The notes under the pieces: generated by a model
Database searches by the model: none
What the model was told of the DNA's origin: nothing
Seen by the model: the letters and a program-made list of their open reading frames with translations, nothing else
Origin: Anaerobacillus isosaccharinicus
GTDB lineage: Bacteria > Bacillota > Bacilli > Bacillales > Anaerobacillaceae
DNA length: 64,000 nucleotides
NCBI RefSeq assembly: GCF_001866075.3
Contig: NZ_CP063356.1
Location: 4,578,164-4,642,163 of the forward strand
Direction: 5' to 3'
Shown here: piece after piece, positions 35,262 through 45,072 of the stretch
Layout: each line of letters starts with the position of its first letter
Position numbering within the stretch: the stretch's first letter is position 1
Position numbers and translations under genes: made by a program

Positions 35262-35594
35262 TTACCAAATTTCCTTAGCCTTTTCAATATTACTCATACT
35301 TATAAGGTTTTTTTGCATTTGACTAGGGCAAGTCAAATTATGTTCTTTAATTTTTTTATTTATTACTTCTAAGTCTTTCTCAGTTCGAAATGAATGAACT
35401 AGATTAGAGATTTCCTTCTGCAATTTTAACCAATGGGGTAAATATCCAGCATCTTTCGCTATCTTCTGAAATTGTTGATATGTATCCATCTGTAGATATT
35501 CTTTAGATAATGGTTTAGCTTTCCCTTTATATCTCTCGTTCTCACCAGTTTCTTTTAAAATATCACCTATTAAATCATTATATTCTCTGTCCAC
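35262..35594 (-). CDS. DUF1992 (DnaJC28-like) protein
   Basis: 110 residues with the family pattern K-G-K-A-K-P-L-S followed by Y-Q-Q-F-Q-K-I-A-K-D-A-G-Y-L-P-H-W-L-K-L-Q-K-E-I. This domain follows a J-domain in eukaryotic DNAJC28 and stands alone in Bacillus (no J-domain here); its function is unknown. AGGAGG precedes ATG. Confidence 0.8.
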   Translation of the reverse strand: MDREYNDLIGDILKETGENERYKGKAKPLSKEYLQMDTYQQFQKIAKDAGYLPHWLKLQKEISNLVHSFRTEKDLEVINKKIKEHNLTCPSQMQKNLISMSNIEKAKEIW

Positions 35595-35848
35595 TACAAT
35601 TCCTCCTTAATAACGTTGGCCTAATTAGTTTTTATGCTTAATTTTGTAAATTACTTTTATAAACTTGAACGCTTCTTACTTACAGTCAGCTCTTCGCCCA
35701 GCTCATGAGCTCATGACGGGCAGGTTGAAAACTTTTAAGGTTTCTTTTAAACTTTCTCCTTGTTAATAGTGATCTACTAATTTCCATTACAGCCTTCTAC
35801 CTCTGCAACTCCTTTATATATTAACATAAAATCCCAAACCCCAACTAA
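35595..35848. other. Intergenic stretch without recognisable genes
   Basis: Contains a small inverted repeat (CAGCTCATGAGCTC, about 35710) and otherwise nothing I can support. Confidence 0.4.
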
Positions 35849-35976
35849 AAAACGAGGGTGACTCATAAATGTCTGCTTACCTCAAGTTAATACTATATAC
35901 AGATAAAGGAAATTACCCATTCTATCTATATAGCACTTGAGACACTGACACTTTGTTTTTGAGTCACCCTCGTTTT
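35849..35976. repeat. 128-bp imperfect inverted repeat, likely terminator/mini-element
   Basis: Outer arms AAAACGAGGGTGACTCA and TGAGTCACCCTCGTTTT pair perfectly over 17 bp; inside, TGTC/GACA, CTCAAGT/ACTTGAG and CTATATA-AGATA/TATCT-ATATAG continue the pairing to a loop around AAAGGAAATTACCCA. On the minus strand it is followed by TTTTTT, so it can terminate the giant membrane protein gene. The outer stem core GAGGGTGACTCA equals that of the SASP terminator. Confidence 0.75.
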
Positions 35977-35980
35977 CATT

Positions 35981-38900
35981 TTACTTCCAATCTTTAAATG
36001 ACTTGAAGAATTTTTCTTTCTTTTCTTGAAACAATGTTTTGCCTTCTTTCGTTGGGCGTTGCTTTTGCCATTCATAGAAGGAAGCAAAACCAATTAATGT
36101 TGCACCTCCAAATATTAAATACATCCACCAAGGTAAATTGCCCCAGAATGGCTTCGTTTGTAAAAATACATTTAATAATAAAACAGCGATTCCGACAATA
36201 AAGTAAGATTTTATACGATAATGCATCCCCGCAATGATGGAAATAAGTGCTAAACCACCAACAGTGATCGCATCATATATCGTATTACTATCTATCGCAT
36301 CACCGACAATGAGGACTGTAACCAAGACAAGGACGACTGTTTGAATAACCCTCATCACGTTTCCATAATGGCTCCATGCCTTTTTACTTAAGAAAATCGT
36401 CAATGCAATAAACGGTAGCATCCTTACTTCCATCTCAATAATGGCAGGTAGCGTAAAGTGATCTACGATTAAGTAATATGGAAATAGCGTTGCCAAAGCT
36501 GTAGCAGTAATCAAAACGTTTTTTTCTACTGTCTTAGTTACTCTATTAATTTGCATAAATAATAAAATAACAAATAGTAATGGCGGAACAAGTTTTAGCC
36601 ATAAAGGATCTGAATAAGCAATTACTCCGTTTAAATGGAAGATAAAAACAGGTGTTATGATCGTAAACCAATCAATTTGATACTTTTTCAATTGAAAATC
36701 ATTGACATATAAATACTGATAAATCGACTTTCCAATCAACTGTAATAACAAAATGACAATGATGAACGCAGTAATTTTTATAGGCTTATCTAGACCAAAA
36801 GTAAAGTCGTAAAATGATACACCAGCAAAGAAAAGCGGTACGATCGAGAATATATCCCATTTTCTCTTAAGTAATAGAAAAACTGTAAATGCGGTTATTG
36901 AAATAACGACGCCAAAGTCCATGACGCTTGGTGATTGTGTCACAAAACTTGCGAGTGCCAAGATTGTAAATGGCAATACGTATAAATCGAAGCGTTTTCT
37001 CCAAGCAAGACTACTTAATCCCCATAGAAAGCCAATAAGTAACACCGAAATAGCGAGCCCATGATTAAGATCAATTTTTAATCGATGGAAATCAATGTTT
37101 AAAAGAACATTGAGCGGTATCGTTGTTAAACCTACATACAGAAAAAGTTTGATCGCCCATTCTTTCTTTTGCTTCCATACACTATAAGCATACACGAACA
37201 ATGGAATAAAAAACGCTGCTGGGTTGTAGTTTGAGAAGAAATATAGACCAAGCGACAAAACAACAGAGATAGCTAAAAAACTATGTGCTGTCCAAAAAAA
37301 GTAAGCTTTTAACGCTATTATTTTTCGACCAACAAATTCGTAAATAAGTAGTAATATGACAGGTACGGTTAACAATGCTATCGCAAAAACACTATATCTT
37401 TCATATAAATGTAGTGGCTCAATTAACGATAAGAAAAAGACTCCAGTAGTAATCGCCACAGCTGTCCAAAAATGCTTATTTTTCGTTTGAATTACTAAGA
37501 CGATATACAAAAGTATTCCAATTAAATAAAAACCAGATTTGACGATCGCCATTGAGTCCGTTGCAAAGCTACTTAGTAAGCTAATCGTATAACCAATCAT
37601 GGCAATCGAAAACATTGGGGGAAATAACCCGTTGCGATACTTTTTAAAGCCATAACTAATCACTAATAATAATAAGGAACTAATCCCCAAATGACCAATC
37701 ATGCCTATCTCATTTATGTAAAAATGATCATAAAAAGCATATTGATCGTAAATAAATTTAAAAGCTAACAGCCATGAAATCGGTAAAATCCATCCTGATA
37801 ATTCTTGATAGTCTTTGTTCTGGTGAACTTTGTTGATGACCAATAAGATGAGGCCAAACGCAAGTAACAAAAATGATAATTCAAGATATCTTCCTAAAAC
37901 GTAACTAGATCCAATCGATATCGACATGGTTGCTATGGCAATATAGAAGCTCGAATTTTGAATAGCTTGAAGATACTTGTTGCCGTTTTTTACGTAAAGA
38001 AAGAAAAACAGTACAACACCAACTGCAAACATATACACTTCAAACATCTTGAAGTTAAACAGTGAAGAAAGTAAATTCCAAGATTGATAGCCTGTTACGA
38101 CTAGAAAAATTGGTGCCAAATACTGAAATACGTTTCTTTTTGTAATAAACGCCAAATAAATATAGTTAACCGCGATAATCGCATAGGCAATTAGTAAAAC
38201 AATGGAGTTCTCGTCGGCCCGGAGAACTAATCCTTCAAAACTTATATAAAGAAACGCAAGACCAGAAACAATTCCACTCGTAAAGGTAAAGATTTTCTTT
38301 ATTAGTCCATCCGAAACGCGCTCTTCTAAAAGAATGTAAACAATCCCGATTAGAGCAAAACCAATATAATTTAATGGCTGCAAAACGGAATATTCTAAGA
38401 GCTGATACATACCGTAAACAAACATTAACGTAAACACATAAATAAATTCTTTTTTCTTATAAACAAAAACGATGGCCATGTAAATCACTGCGGTCAGTAA
38501 AACATTGACACTGTAAAGTAGATGACTTTGGAAAAAGACTAGCATGAACAATGTACTAATCACTAAGTTTGCTTGAGAAAACAGTGGTAGTTCGCGTACA
38601 AAACAACCATATTTCTCAACATTTTTCAGATAATGATAGACTGCTAATAGCAGACCGTTATAAATGATAATTCCTAAATAAAATAAGTCAATCGGTACAT
38701 AAGTAGCTGCCAGGACAAAGCCTGTAAATGCTGTTAATGTCAGAAATGATAACCATACGAATAAACGATTTTTATTTTGATAGGCAATCGATGTGTACAA
38801 AGGTAAGCAAATCACTGTTGCGAGAATTCCCAGTACGTATTTTCCGTCACCAAATAACGAGAGCCATTCTCCAAACAGTTGAAAATATCCAATCCCAACA

Positions 38901-39403
38901 AATGTAACTGGAATTAGCAGACTAGCCAAAGTTAAGAACGCGAATGCTGTTTTGGCGATTTTTAAATACTGACTAGATATGTAGCTAATTCCGAAAAAGA
39001 GTAAGGAAACTCCACCAATCGAAAAGACCTTCATCATATGATTCATTTTGTCCCAACTACTTGTCGCAAGAACTAACCCACCTAATAATAGCAAGACAAC
39101 TCCTGCAATTAACGATAAACTAATATTCCGCTCCCTCAGCTGCTCAGGCGTCAATTTCTTCTTTTCTTTTTCTACTCTAAGCTGCTCTTGCCTCTCTTTG
39201 ATCCGCCGCTTAGCCTCTTCTTTTCTTGCTTGTTCTAGCTCAGCAAGATGTGCCGCTTCCTCCTGTTCCTTTTCTAATACAGACGTATAATACTGCTCAT
39301 AAGCGTTCAAAATCGTTTCGTATTGATCCTGGTCTATATAATGATTATTTTTTAGTTGTTCTAACTCTTCTTTAAAAATCGTTATTCGATTTTTATGTGT
39401 CAT
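35981..39403 (-). CDS. Giant polytopic membrane protein
   Basis: 1140 residues from ATG at 39403 (AAAGGAGA upstream; a 47-codon upstream extension lacks a site and is rich in C/R/H). The first ~100 residues are soluble, with a long charged coiled-coil-like stretch (EKEQEEAAHLAELEQARKEEAKRRIKERQEQ, about 43-83). The remainder is more than 30 hydrophobic segments, in a regular alternating style, ending in a short basic tail (KEKFFKSFKDW). It has no recognisable catalytic or transport motif. Recalls the DUF2157-type bacterial membrane proteins. A single-gene unit bounded by terminators. Confidence 0.7.
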   Translation of the reverse strand: MTHKNRITIFKEELEQLKNNHYIDQDQYETILNAYEQYYTSVLEKEQEEAAHLAELEQARKEEAKRRIKERQEQLRVEKEKKKLTPEQLRERNISLSLIAGVVLLLLGGLVLATSSWDKMNHMMKVFSIGGVSLLFFGISYISSQYLKIAKTAFAFLTLASLLIPVTFVGIGYFQLFGEWLSLFGDGKYVLGILATVICLPLYTSIAYQNKNRLFVWLSFLTLTAFTGFVLAATYVPIDLFYLGIIIYNGLLLAVYHYLKNVEKYGCFVRELPLFSQANLVISTLFMLVFFQSHLLYSVNVLLTAVIYMAIVFVYKKKEFIYVFTLMFVYGMYQLLEYSVLQPLNYIGFALIGIVYILLEERVSDGLIKKIFTFTSGIVSGLAFLYISFEGLVLRADENSIVLLIAYAIIAVNYIYLAFITKRNVFQYLAPIFLVVTGYQSWNLLSSLFNFKMFEVYMFAVGVVLFFFLYVKNGNKYLQAIQNSSFYIAIATMSISIGSSYVLGRYLELSFLLLAFGLILLVINKVHQNKDYQELSGWILPISWLLAFKFIYDQYAFYDHFYINEIGMIGHLGISSLLLLVISYGFKKYRNGLFPPMFSIAMIGYTISLLSSFATDSMAIVKSGFYLIGILLYIVLVIQTKNKHFWTAVAITTGVFFLSLIEPLHLYERYSVFAIALLTVPVILLLIYEFVGRKIIALKAYFFWTAHSFLAISVVLSLGLYFFSNYNPAAFFIPLFVYAYSVWKQKKEWAIKLFLYVGLTTIPLNVLLNIDFHRLKIDLNHGLAISVLLIGFLWGLSSLAWRKRFDLYVLPFTILALASFVTQSPSVMDFGVVISITAFTVFLLLKRKWDIFSIVPLFFAGVSFYDFTFGLDKPIKITAFIIVILLLQLIGKSIYQYLYVNDFQLKKYQIDWFTIITPVFIFHLNGVIAYSDPLWLKLVPPLLFVILLFMQINRVTKTVEKNVLITATALATLFPYYLIVDHFTLPAIIEMEVRMLPFIALTIFLSKKAWSHYGNVMRVIQTVVLVLVTVLIVGDAIDSNTIYDAITVGGLALISIIAGMHYRIKSYFIVGIAVLLLNVFLQTKPFWGNLPWWMYLIFGGATLIGFASFYEWQKQRPTKEGKTLFQEKKEKFFKSFKDWK

Positions 39404-39522
39404 AAATGATCTCCTTTTCGACGTAGTTGTTTGTCTATGGGCAAACAGACAAAGAAATAAAAGTTTTCGTAAAGTAAAACGAACCTTTCGTACGTACTGA
39501 CGACATAAATGCCTACTCAAAC

Positions 39523-39560
39523 AAAAAAAGCTATGATTATTCATCTAATAACCATAACTT
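39523..39560 (-). terminator. Terminator of the molybdopterin oxidoreductase gene
   Basis: AGTTATGGTTATT and AATAATCATAGCT form a stem of about 13 bp followed on the minus strand by TTTTTTTG. Confidence 0.8.
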
Positions 39561-39615
39561 TTCTTATTCTATATATTATATAAAATTTTCCAAATTTCCA
39601 ATGGTAATATTTATG

Positions 39616-41658
39616 TTACAACCTTTCGACACTAACGCGACCAGAAAAGAAGGTTGCTCCACCACCCATATCGGCAACACGGTCAGGAGTTAACGCATTC
39701 ACAAAGTATTTCGTCTCTGGTAGATCAGCCCATAATCCTTGCGTCACAACAACTCCCTGAAGAACATTTTCACCTACAGAAGCAACAAGTTCACATTCTC
39801 CTCGCTCATTCCACACCTTTACTTGATCGCCATCGTTAATTCCTAAATTTTTGGCATCGCTACTATTTAAATGCAGGCGAGCAACCTTCTCAAGAGAGAT
39901 ATGTTTCTCATTATTGGAGAACGTCGAATTTAAGAAATTATGGTTTGGAGCCGGAACGAATAAAAATGGATGATCGTTATCCTTCACTAAAGGCGAGTAC
40001 GTCGGTAATCCCGGTAGCCCTTTAGTTTCTAACGCCTTAGAATGAAGCTCAATTTTGCAGCTTGGTGTTTTTAGTTTTTCTGCTTCAAAAAGTCGTTTTC
40101 GATTCGCCTTCACGTATTGTTTTTCAACTAACTTCTCGAAGTTGATTCCTTCAATCCATAAATTATCAGGACAGTCTAATGCCTGGCGAATTAACTCTTC
40201 GTCACTGTCCTTGAGACACTCTTCTTCAAAACCAAAGGCCTTGGCTAGCATCCGAAACACTTCTGTATTAGCTTTACACTCACCGTAGGCTTCGATTACC
40301 GGCTCTTGAATTTGTAAATAATGATGCCAATACGAAGCATAAAAGTCTAAATTTTCAAATGATGATGTTGCAGGTAAGACAAGGTCTGCATACATTGCCG
40401 TCTCTGTTAAAAACAGGTCATGAACAACTAAAAATAAATCTTCCCGAAGTAAACCTTCTCTGACTTTATTTCCTTCAGGGGCGACAAGTGCCGGGTTACA
40501 ATTATAAACAAACATCGAACGGATCGGCTGCTTTTCCTCTAGCAACGCTTTTCCAATTAAATTCATATTAATTACTCTCGTATTTTTATTTTCTAGTAAA
40601 TCAGGTCGCTCTAGCGCATGACTATTATGAGCAAGGTAGCCACCGTTTCCTTTAATGGCGCCGCCTCCTAGAACTTGCCATTGGCCAGTTAATGCTGGCA
40701 AACAGGCAACGGTTCTAACACACATCCCACCATTATCATGATGCTGCATCCCATTCCCAATACGAATAAAAGCAGGCGACGTCCGACCGTACATTCTCGC
40801 TAATTTATAAATGTCTTCAACTGGAACACCGGTAATGGCGGCTACATTTTTTGGATCGTACTGCTTTACATGCTCTCTTAGCTCCTCATGTCCTACTGTA
40901 TACGTTTCTAAAAAACTCTTATCGACCATATTTTCTGCAAAGAGGATATGCATTAGTCCAAGGGCAAGTGCACCATCTGTTCCTGGTAAAATTGGAATAA
41001 ACCAATCTGCCCAGCGACCTGTTTGATTTTTATGAACATCGATGACAACGATTTTAGCACCGTTTTTCCGAGCTTTTTCAGCGATAGCAACTTGGTGCAT
41101 GTTTGTACTTACCGCATTAACGCCCCAAAAAATAAACAGTTTCGAATTAATCGTTTCTTCTGGGTCAGTCCCGAAACTTCCACCCATTGTATAACGATAG
41201 CCTGTTGAGCCAGCCGAAGAGCAGATTGTTCGATCAAGGAGACTCGCCCCTAAGCGATGAAAAAAGCGACGGTCCATCCCTTCCGAGTTCAACTTCCCCA
41301 TGTTTCCATAAAAGCTATATGGAAGGATACTTTCTGGCCCTTCAGTTTCTAATAACGCTGTCCAACGTGAATAAATTGTTTCAATCGCTTCTTCCCACGA
41401 GATACGTTCAAACTTTCCTTCACCTTTAGCACCGACACGCTTTAATGGGTACTCAAGGCGCTTAGGATCATAAATACGATGAGTCATATGACGGACTTTG
41501 TTACAAATATTCCCTTTCGTTACTGGATGGTTGGGATCGCCTTGAATTTTAACGATCTTCCCGTCTTTCTTATGAACTAATAATCCACATTGATCGGGAC
41601 AATCAAGCGAGCATACCGATGGAAAAACACCATTTTGTTCTTTTACGAACTGATTCAA
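39616..41658 (-). CDS. Molybdopterin oxidoreductase (YoaE/formate dehydrogenase-like)
   Basis: About 680 residues. 4Fe-4S motif C-S-L-D-C-P-D-Q-C...G-N-I-C near the N-terminus, then the molybdopterin domains (F-W-G-V-N-A-V-S-T-N-M-H, G-N-G-M-Q-H-H-D-N-G-G, Y-N-C-N-P-A-L-V-A-P) and a molydop-binding C-terminal domain (DAKNLGINDGDQVKVWNERGE). It catalyses a two-electron redox or oxo reaction; the substrate is not known. TTG at 41658 is the likely start (GGTGGTG upstream), 12 nt after the frame's GTG. It immediately follows a DMT transporter gene, so they form a pair. The order and length match YoaE. Confidence 0.85.
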   Translation of the reverse strand: MNQFVKEQNGVFPSVCSLDCPDQCGLLVHKKDGKIVKIQGDPNHPVTKGNICNKVRHMTHRIYDPKRLEYPLKRVGAKGEGKFERISWEEAIETIYSRWTALLETEGPESILPYSFYGNMGKLNSEGMDRRFFHRLGASLLDRTICSSAGSTGYRYTMGGSFGTDPEETINSKLFIFWGVNAVSTNMHQVAIAEKARKNGAKIVVIDVHKNQTGRWADWFIPILPGTDGALALGLMHILFAENMVDKSFLETYTVGHEELREHVKQYDPKNVAAITGVPVEDIYKLARMYGRTSPAFIRIGNGMQHHDNGGMCVRTVACLPALTGQWQVLGGGAIKGNGGYLAHNSHALERPDLLENKNTRVINMNLIGKALLEEKQPIRSMFVYNCNPALVAPEGNKVREGLLREDLFLVVHDLFLTETAMYADLVLPATSSFENLDFYASYWHHYLQIQEPVIEAYGECKANTEVFRMLAKAFGFEEECLKDSDEELIRQALDCPDNLWIEGINFEKLVEKQYVKANRKRLFEAEKLKTPSCKIELHSKALETKGLPGLPTYSPLVKDNDHPFLFVPAPNHNFLNSTFSNNEKHISLEKVARLHLNSSDAKNLGINDGDQVKVWNERGECELVASVGENVLQGVVVTQGLWADLPETKYFVNALTPDRVADMGGGATFFSGRVSVERL

Positions 41659-41670
41659 ACGTAACACCAC

Positions 41671-42657
41671 CTAACCTGTTTTCTGAAGCTTTCTTTTCTG
41701 AATTCGAGCGATCATTTTCATTTCTAAATAACCGGTTCCTAGCAACACTCCGTTAACGATTAGAATAAAGCCTAAAACTTGAGTGAAGCGAATCGCTTCT
41801 CCTAAAAATAAAAAGGCTCCAACTAAAGAAAAAAACGGTACGAGATTATTAAAAATTGCCGTTTCACTAGCACCAATTTGCTGAATAGCCGCATTATAAA
41901 GAATATGACCTAAACCAGTTGCTATGATAGCTGACGCGAAAAAAACTGACCATATAGTAGCTGATTTACCAGTCATTGCACTCACACCATTAGGTTCAAA
42001 GACAAAGCTAATACTTGTAATAAAAACGGATCCGATCAAAAGCATCACTGCAGTTAATTGCCTAGCAGAAAGTGTAGCCGTTATTTTTTTTATAAGGATA
42101 AAACTGAGTGCTTGTGTTGACATAGATAGAAATATAAATAAATCTCCTCTTGAAACGACACCAATTCCTTCACCATTTTGCAACACGATAATCGCTACAC
42201 CTGTGAACCCAAGAAAAATACCAATTAACCTTAAAATCGTTGGTCGATCCCGTAGAAAGATCATCGTCAGGATAACTGTTGCTAAGGGAATCATACCTAG
42301 AATTAAACCTGCATTTGCAGCTGTTGTTTCCACTAAACCAAGAGCTAAAAACGTATGATGACCTAATTGGCCAAAAAGAGCAGCCAATCCAGCATAAAAC
42401 CATTCTTTTTTTGTTAATTTTCGTAAATCTTTAAGAAAATAAAGGACAGTAATTGCAAAAAGACCTGAAACAAATATACGCATTCCTTGCATGGTTATAG
42501 GAGGTACTTCATTAACAAGAAATTTAATCGCAACGACGTTTAGTCCCCAAATAAACATGACCAAAACTAGTAAACTATAAGTAAATGCCCGAGACAGCTT
42601 AATCCCTTCTTTCATTCTGATGAGAAAAAGTTTCAAAGTCCTATAGTACCCCTTCAC
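41671..42657 (-). CDS. DMT-superfamily (EamA) transporter
   Basis: About 315-328 residues with ten membrane segments and two EamA repeats; F-I-W-G-L-N-V-V-A-I-K opens the first and G-H-I-L-Y-N-A-A-I-Q-Q-I-G-A-S lies in the second. The start is uncertain: GTG at 42657, or TTG/ATG nearer the first helix (ATG at 42615). The stop abuts the oxidoreductase start. It may export the product or import the substrate of that enzyme; this is inference from position. Confidence 0.85.
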   Translation of the reverse strand: MKGYYRTLKLFLIRMKEGIKLSRAFTYSLLVLVMFIWGLNVVAIKFLVNEVPPITMQGMRIFVSGLFAITVLYFLKDLRKLTKKEWFYAGLAALFGQLGHHTFLALGLVETTAANAGLILGMIPLATVILTMIFLRDRPTILRLIGIFLGFTGVAIIVLQNGEGIGVVSRGDLFIFLSMSTQALSFILIKKITATLSARQLTAVMLLIGSVFITSISFVFEPNGVSAMTGKSATIWSVFFASAIIATGLGHILYNAAIQQIGASETAIFNNLVPFFSLVGAFLFLGEAIRFTQVLGFILIVNGVLLGTGYLEMKMIARIQKRKLQKTG

Positions 42658-42834
42658 TTTTTCCTAATTTTTACTTTTGAATGTATATTGGTTTTCAACG
42701 CAACATTGATGCCCTATAGAGTTTTGTCAAACCTATCATACTAAAACATTAGTTTGGCTCGCGATTTTTTATGATACGAAATAGAAACAGCCTGGTACAA
42801 AAACCAAGCTGCTCTTTTCTTTATTAATTTACTC

Positions 42835-43908
42835 TTAATTCACTTCTGTTGTCCAGTTAAACGTGTCTGCAATTTTACCAGTTTGAATGCCAGTAAGTGT
42901 GTCGTACAATTTTTCTGACACAGCCCCAATACTTTTGTTATTAATAACGATTTTACGTCCTTGCCACTCTAACTCACCAATCGGTGAAATAACCGCAGCT
43001 GTTCCTGTACTAAACACTTCTTCAAGAAGTCCTTCTTCATAAGATTGGTAAATTTCTTCAATGGAAATTCTTCTCTCTGAAACAGGTATCCCCCAGCTTC
43101 TAAGCATTTCAATGACAGACATTCTCGTAATACCAGGTAAAATACTGCCACTTAGTTCAGGTGTATGGACTTCTCCATTTATTTTAAAGAAAACGTTACT
43201 CGTGCCCACTTCTTCTACATACTTTTTCTCGATCGCATCTAGCCATAATACTTGAGAGAACCCTTCATTAATCGCTTTGGTCTGTGCATTAAAAGTAGCA
43301 CAGTAGTTGCCTGCAGTTTTTGCCATCCCCGTTCCACCACGAACAGCTCTTGTATAGTGTTCTTCAACTTTAATATTCACAGGCTGAATTCCGTTAGTAT
43401 AATAAGAGCCTACAGGAGACAGAATGACAACTAATTTATACTGTTTTGAAGCTGCAAGCCCAAGAAAAGATTCTGTAGCAATAATAAACGGGCGAATATA
43501 TAGTGATGTTCCTTTAGATGTCGGAACCCAGTCTTTTTCAACACTGATAAGTTGTTTTACATATTCTAATACTTCTTCTTCATTTATTGGTGGCATACTC
43601 AAACGTTCGCTAGAAGCATTTAACCTACTGAAATTTTTCTCTGGTCGAAATAATAAAATTCGATTATCTTCAGTCCGGTATGCTTTCATTCCTTCAAACG
43701 CAGTTTGACCATAATGAAAAATAACTGCCGCCGGGTCTAATGCAATTGGCTCATACGGAGTAATCCTCGGCCCAGTCCACCCTGTTTCTATTGAGTAATC
43801 CATGACGAGCATGTGATCAGTAAAATACCTACCAAAACCTAATTTATCGTCTTCAGGTTTCAATTTTAAATTTGAAGCTTTCACAATCTCAACTAAAGTG
43901 GCACTCAT
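42835..43908 (-). CDS. ilvE: Branched-chain amino acid aminotransferase
   Basis: 357 residues, PLP fold-type IV. Catalytic Lys197 in G-M-A-K-T-A-G-N-Y; Y-x-R-P-F and E-V-G-T-S-N-V-F (PLP phosphate binding) are present. Transfers amino groups between Val/Leu/Ile and 2-oxoglutarate. The size and HYGQTAFEGMKAYR fit the bacterial BCAT group II. No T-box or attenuator is seen upstream. A single-gene unit. Confidence 0.95.
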   Translation of the reverse strand: MSATLVEIVKASNLKLKPEDDKLGFGRYFTDHMLVMDYSIETGWTGPRITPYEPIALDPAAVIFHYGQTAFEGMKAYRTEDNRILLFRPEKNFSRLNASSERLSMPPINEEEVLEYVKQLISVEKDWVPTSKGTSLYIRPFIIATESFLGLAASKQYKLVVILSPVGSYYTNGIQPVNIKVEEHYTRAVRGGTGMAKTAGNYCATFNAQTKAINEGFSQVLWLDAIEKKYVEEVGTSNVFFKINGEVHTPELSGSILPGITRMSVIEMLRSWGIPVSERRISIEEIYQSYEEGLLEEVFSTGTAAVISPIGELEWQGRKIVINNKSIGAVSEKLYDTLTGIQTGKIADTFNWTTEVN

Positions 43909-44096
43909 AAAATAATCCCCTTTTCAAAAGTTCTAATTTAATAGTTTAAATTTTCTGTTAATTCATTTTAAGGCTACTTTCGTTCGTAGACAAGTGAAAC
44001 TTTTGTATATTCTTGAAAATTTTTTGAAAAATTCATAAATTATTCAACTTTTCCGCTTTGCCCCGTTACTCAGATAAACTTCTTTAAAGTATAAAC

Positions 44097-44136
44097 GAAA
44101 AACCTTAAAGAAAAAAGTATTTCTTCAAGGTTTTTT
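44097..44136. terminator. Two-way terminator
   Basis: AAAAACCTTAAAGAA and TTCTTCAAGGTTTTTT stem of about 14 bp; T-runs on both strands. It follows the exonuclease gene. Confidence 0.8.
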
Positions 44137-44146
44137 AAAAATAATT

Positions 44147-44902
44147 TTAAATATTCAGTTTAAGGGCTACTGGACAATGATCACTACCCAATGTGTCACA
44201 GTGAATTTCTGCATCCTCGATTAGTGCCTTTAATTGATTTGAAACAATAAAATAATCAATTCTCCAACCAATATTACGCTCTCTCACTTTGTTCATGTAT
44301 GACCACCAAGTGAATACATCTTCTTGCTCGGGATAAAGATAACGGAATGAATCGACGAATCCAGTTTGAAGGAGGACTGACAGTTTCCCCCGTTCTTCAT
44401 CAGTAAAGCCGGAATTGCCTCGATTTGATTTGGCATTTTTTACATCAATCTCCGCATGGGCTACATTTAAGTCTCCACACAAGATTACAGGCTTTTGGCC
44501 TTCTAGTTCAGTCAAGTAATCACGAAAATCATCTTCCCATCTAATGCGATAACCGAGTCTCGCTAAATCACGCTTTGAATTTGGTGTATAGACATTCACT
44601 AGATAAAATTTTTCAAACTCTAACGTTATGACTCTACCTTCTTGATCGTGTTCTTCCATACCAAGTCCGTATTGAACATTCATTGGCTCAACTTTTGAAA
44701 AAATCGCCGTACCAGAGTACCCTTTCTTCACAGCATAATTCCAATACTGATGATAGCCTTCAAGCTCTAGTTCAATTTGACCTTCTTGTAATTTTGTTTC
44801 TTGAACTGAAAAAATGTCTGCATTCACTTCACGAAAATAATCTAAAAATCCTTTTTTTACACAAGCTCTAAGTCCATTTACATTCCAAGAAATTAATTTC
44901 AT
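44147..44902 (-). CDS. exoA: Exodeoxyribonuclease III (AP endonuclease)
   Basis: 251 residues. Starts MKLISWNVNGLRA; metal ligand Glu in Q-E-T-K; C-G-D-L-N-V-A-H; G-N-S-G-F-T-D-E-E-R; R-I-D-Y-F-I-V-S; and the catalytic G-S-D-H-C-P-V. Base excision repair enzyme cutting at abasic sites. Complete and of typical length. Confidence 0.95.
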   Translation of the reverse strand: MKLISWNVNGLRACVKKGFLDYFREVNADIFSVQETKLQEGQIELELEGYHQYWNYAVKKGYSGTAIFSKVEPMNVQYGLGMEEHDQEGRVITLEFEKFYLVNVYTPNSKRDLARLGYRIRWEDDFRDYLTELEGQKPVILCGDLNVAHAEIDVKNAKSNRGNSGFTDEERGKLSVLLQTGFVDSFRYLYPEQEDVFTWWSYMNKVRERNIGWRIDYFIVSNQLKALIEDAEIHCDTLGSDHCPVALKLNI

Positions 44903-45072
44903 ATTTTAAGAGAAAGCTCCTCGCTATAATAGATTTCACATTTTTAGATTATACTCTATAAGAGAAGTTTCTAAAAGGAAGACGCCCTTTGCGGCGAGTA
45001 ACTAAGCTAAACACGGTGAGTATGATCTTTTTTGTGTTATGATATTGAAAACAGAATGAAAGGATGTTTATA

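Noticed and set aside
43909-44146. T-box or leucine attenuator before ilvE
   Set aside because: No T-box sequence, specifier-like stem or terminator/antiterminator pair seen upstream of the start.
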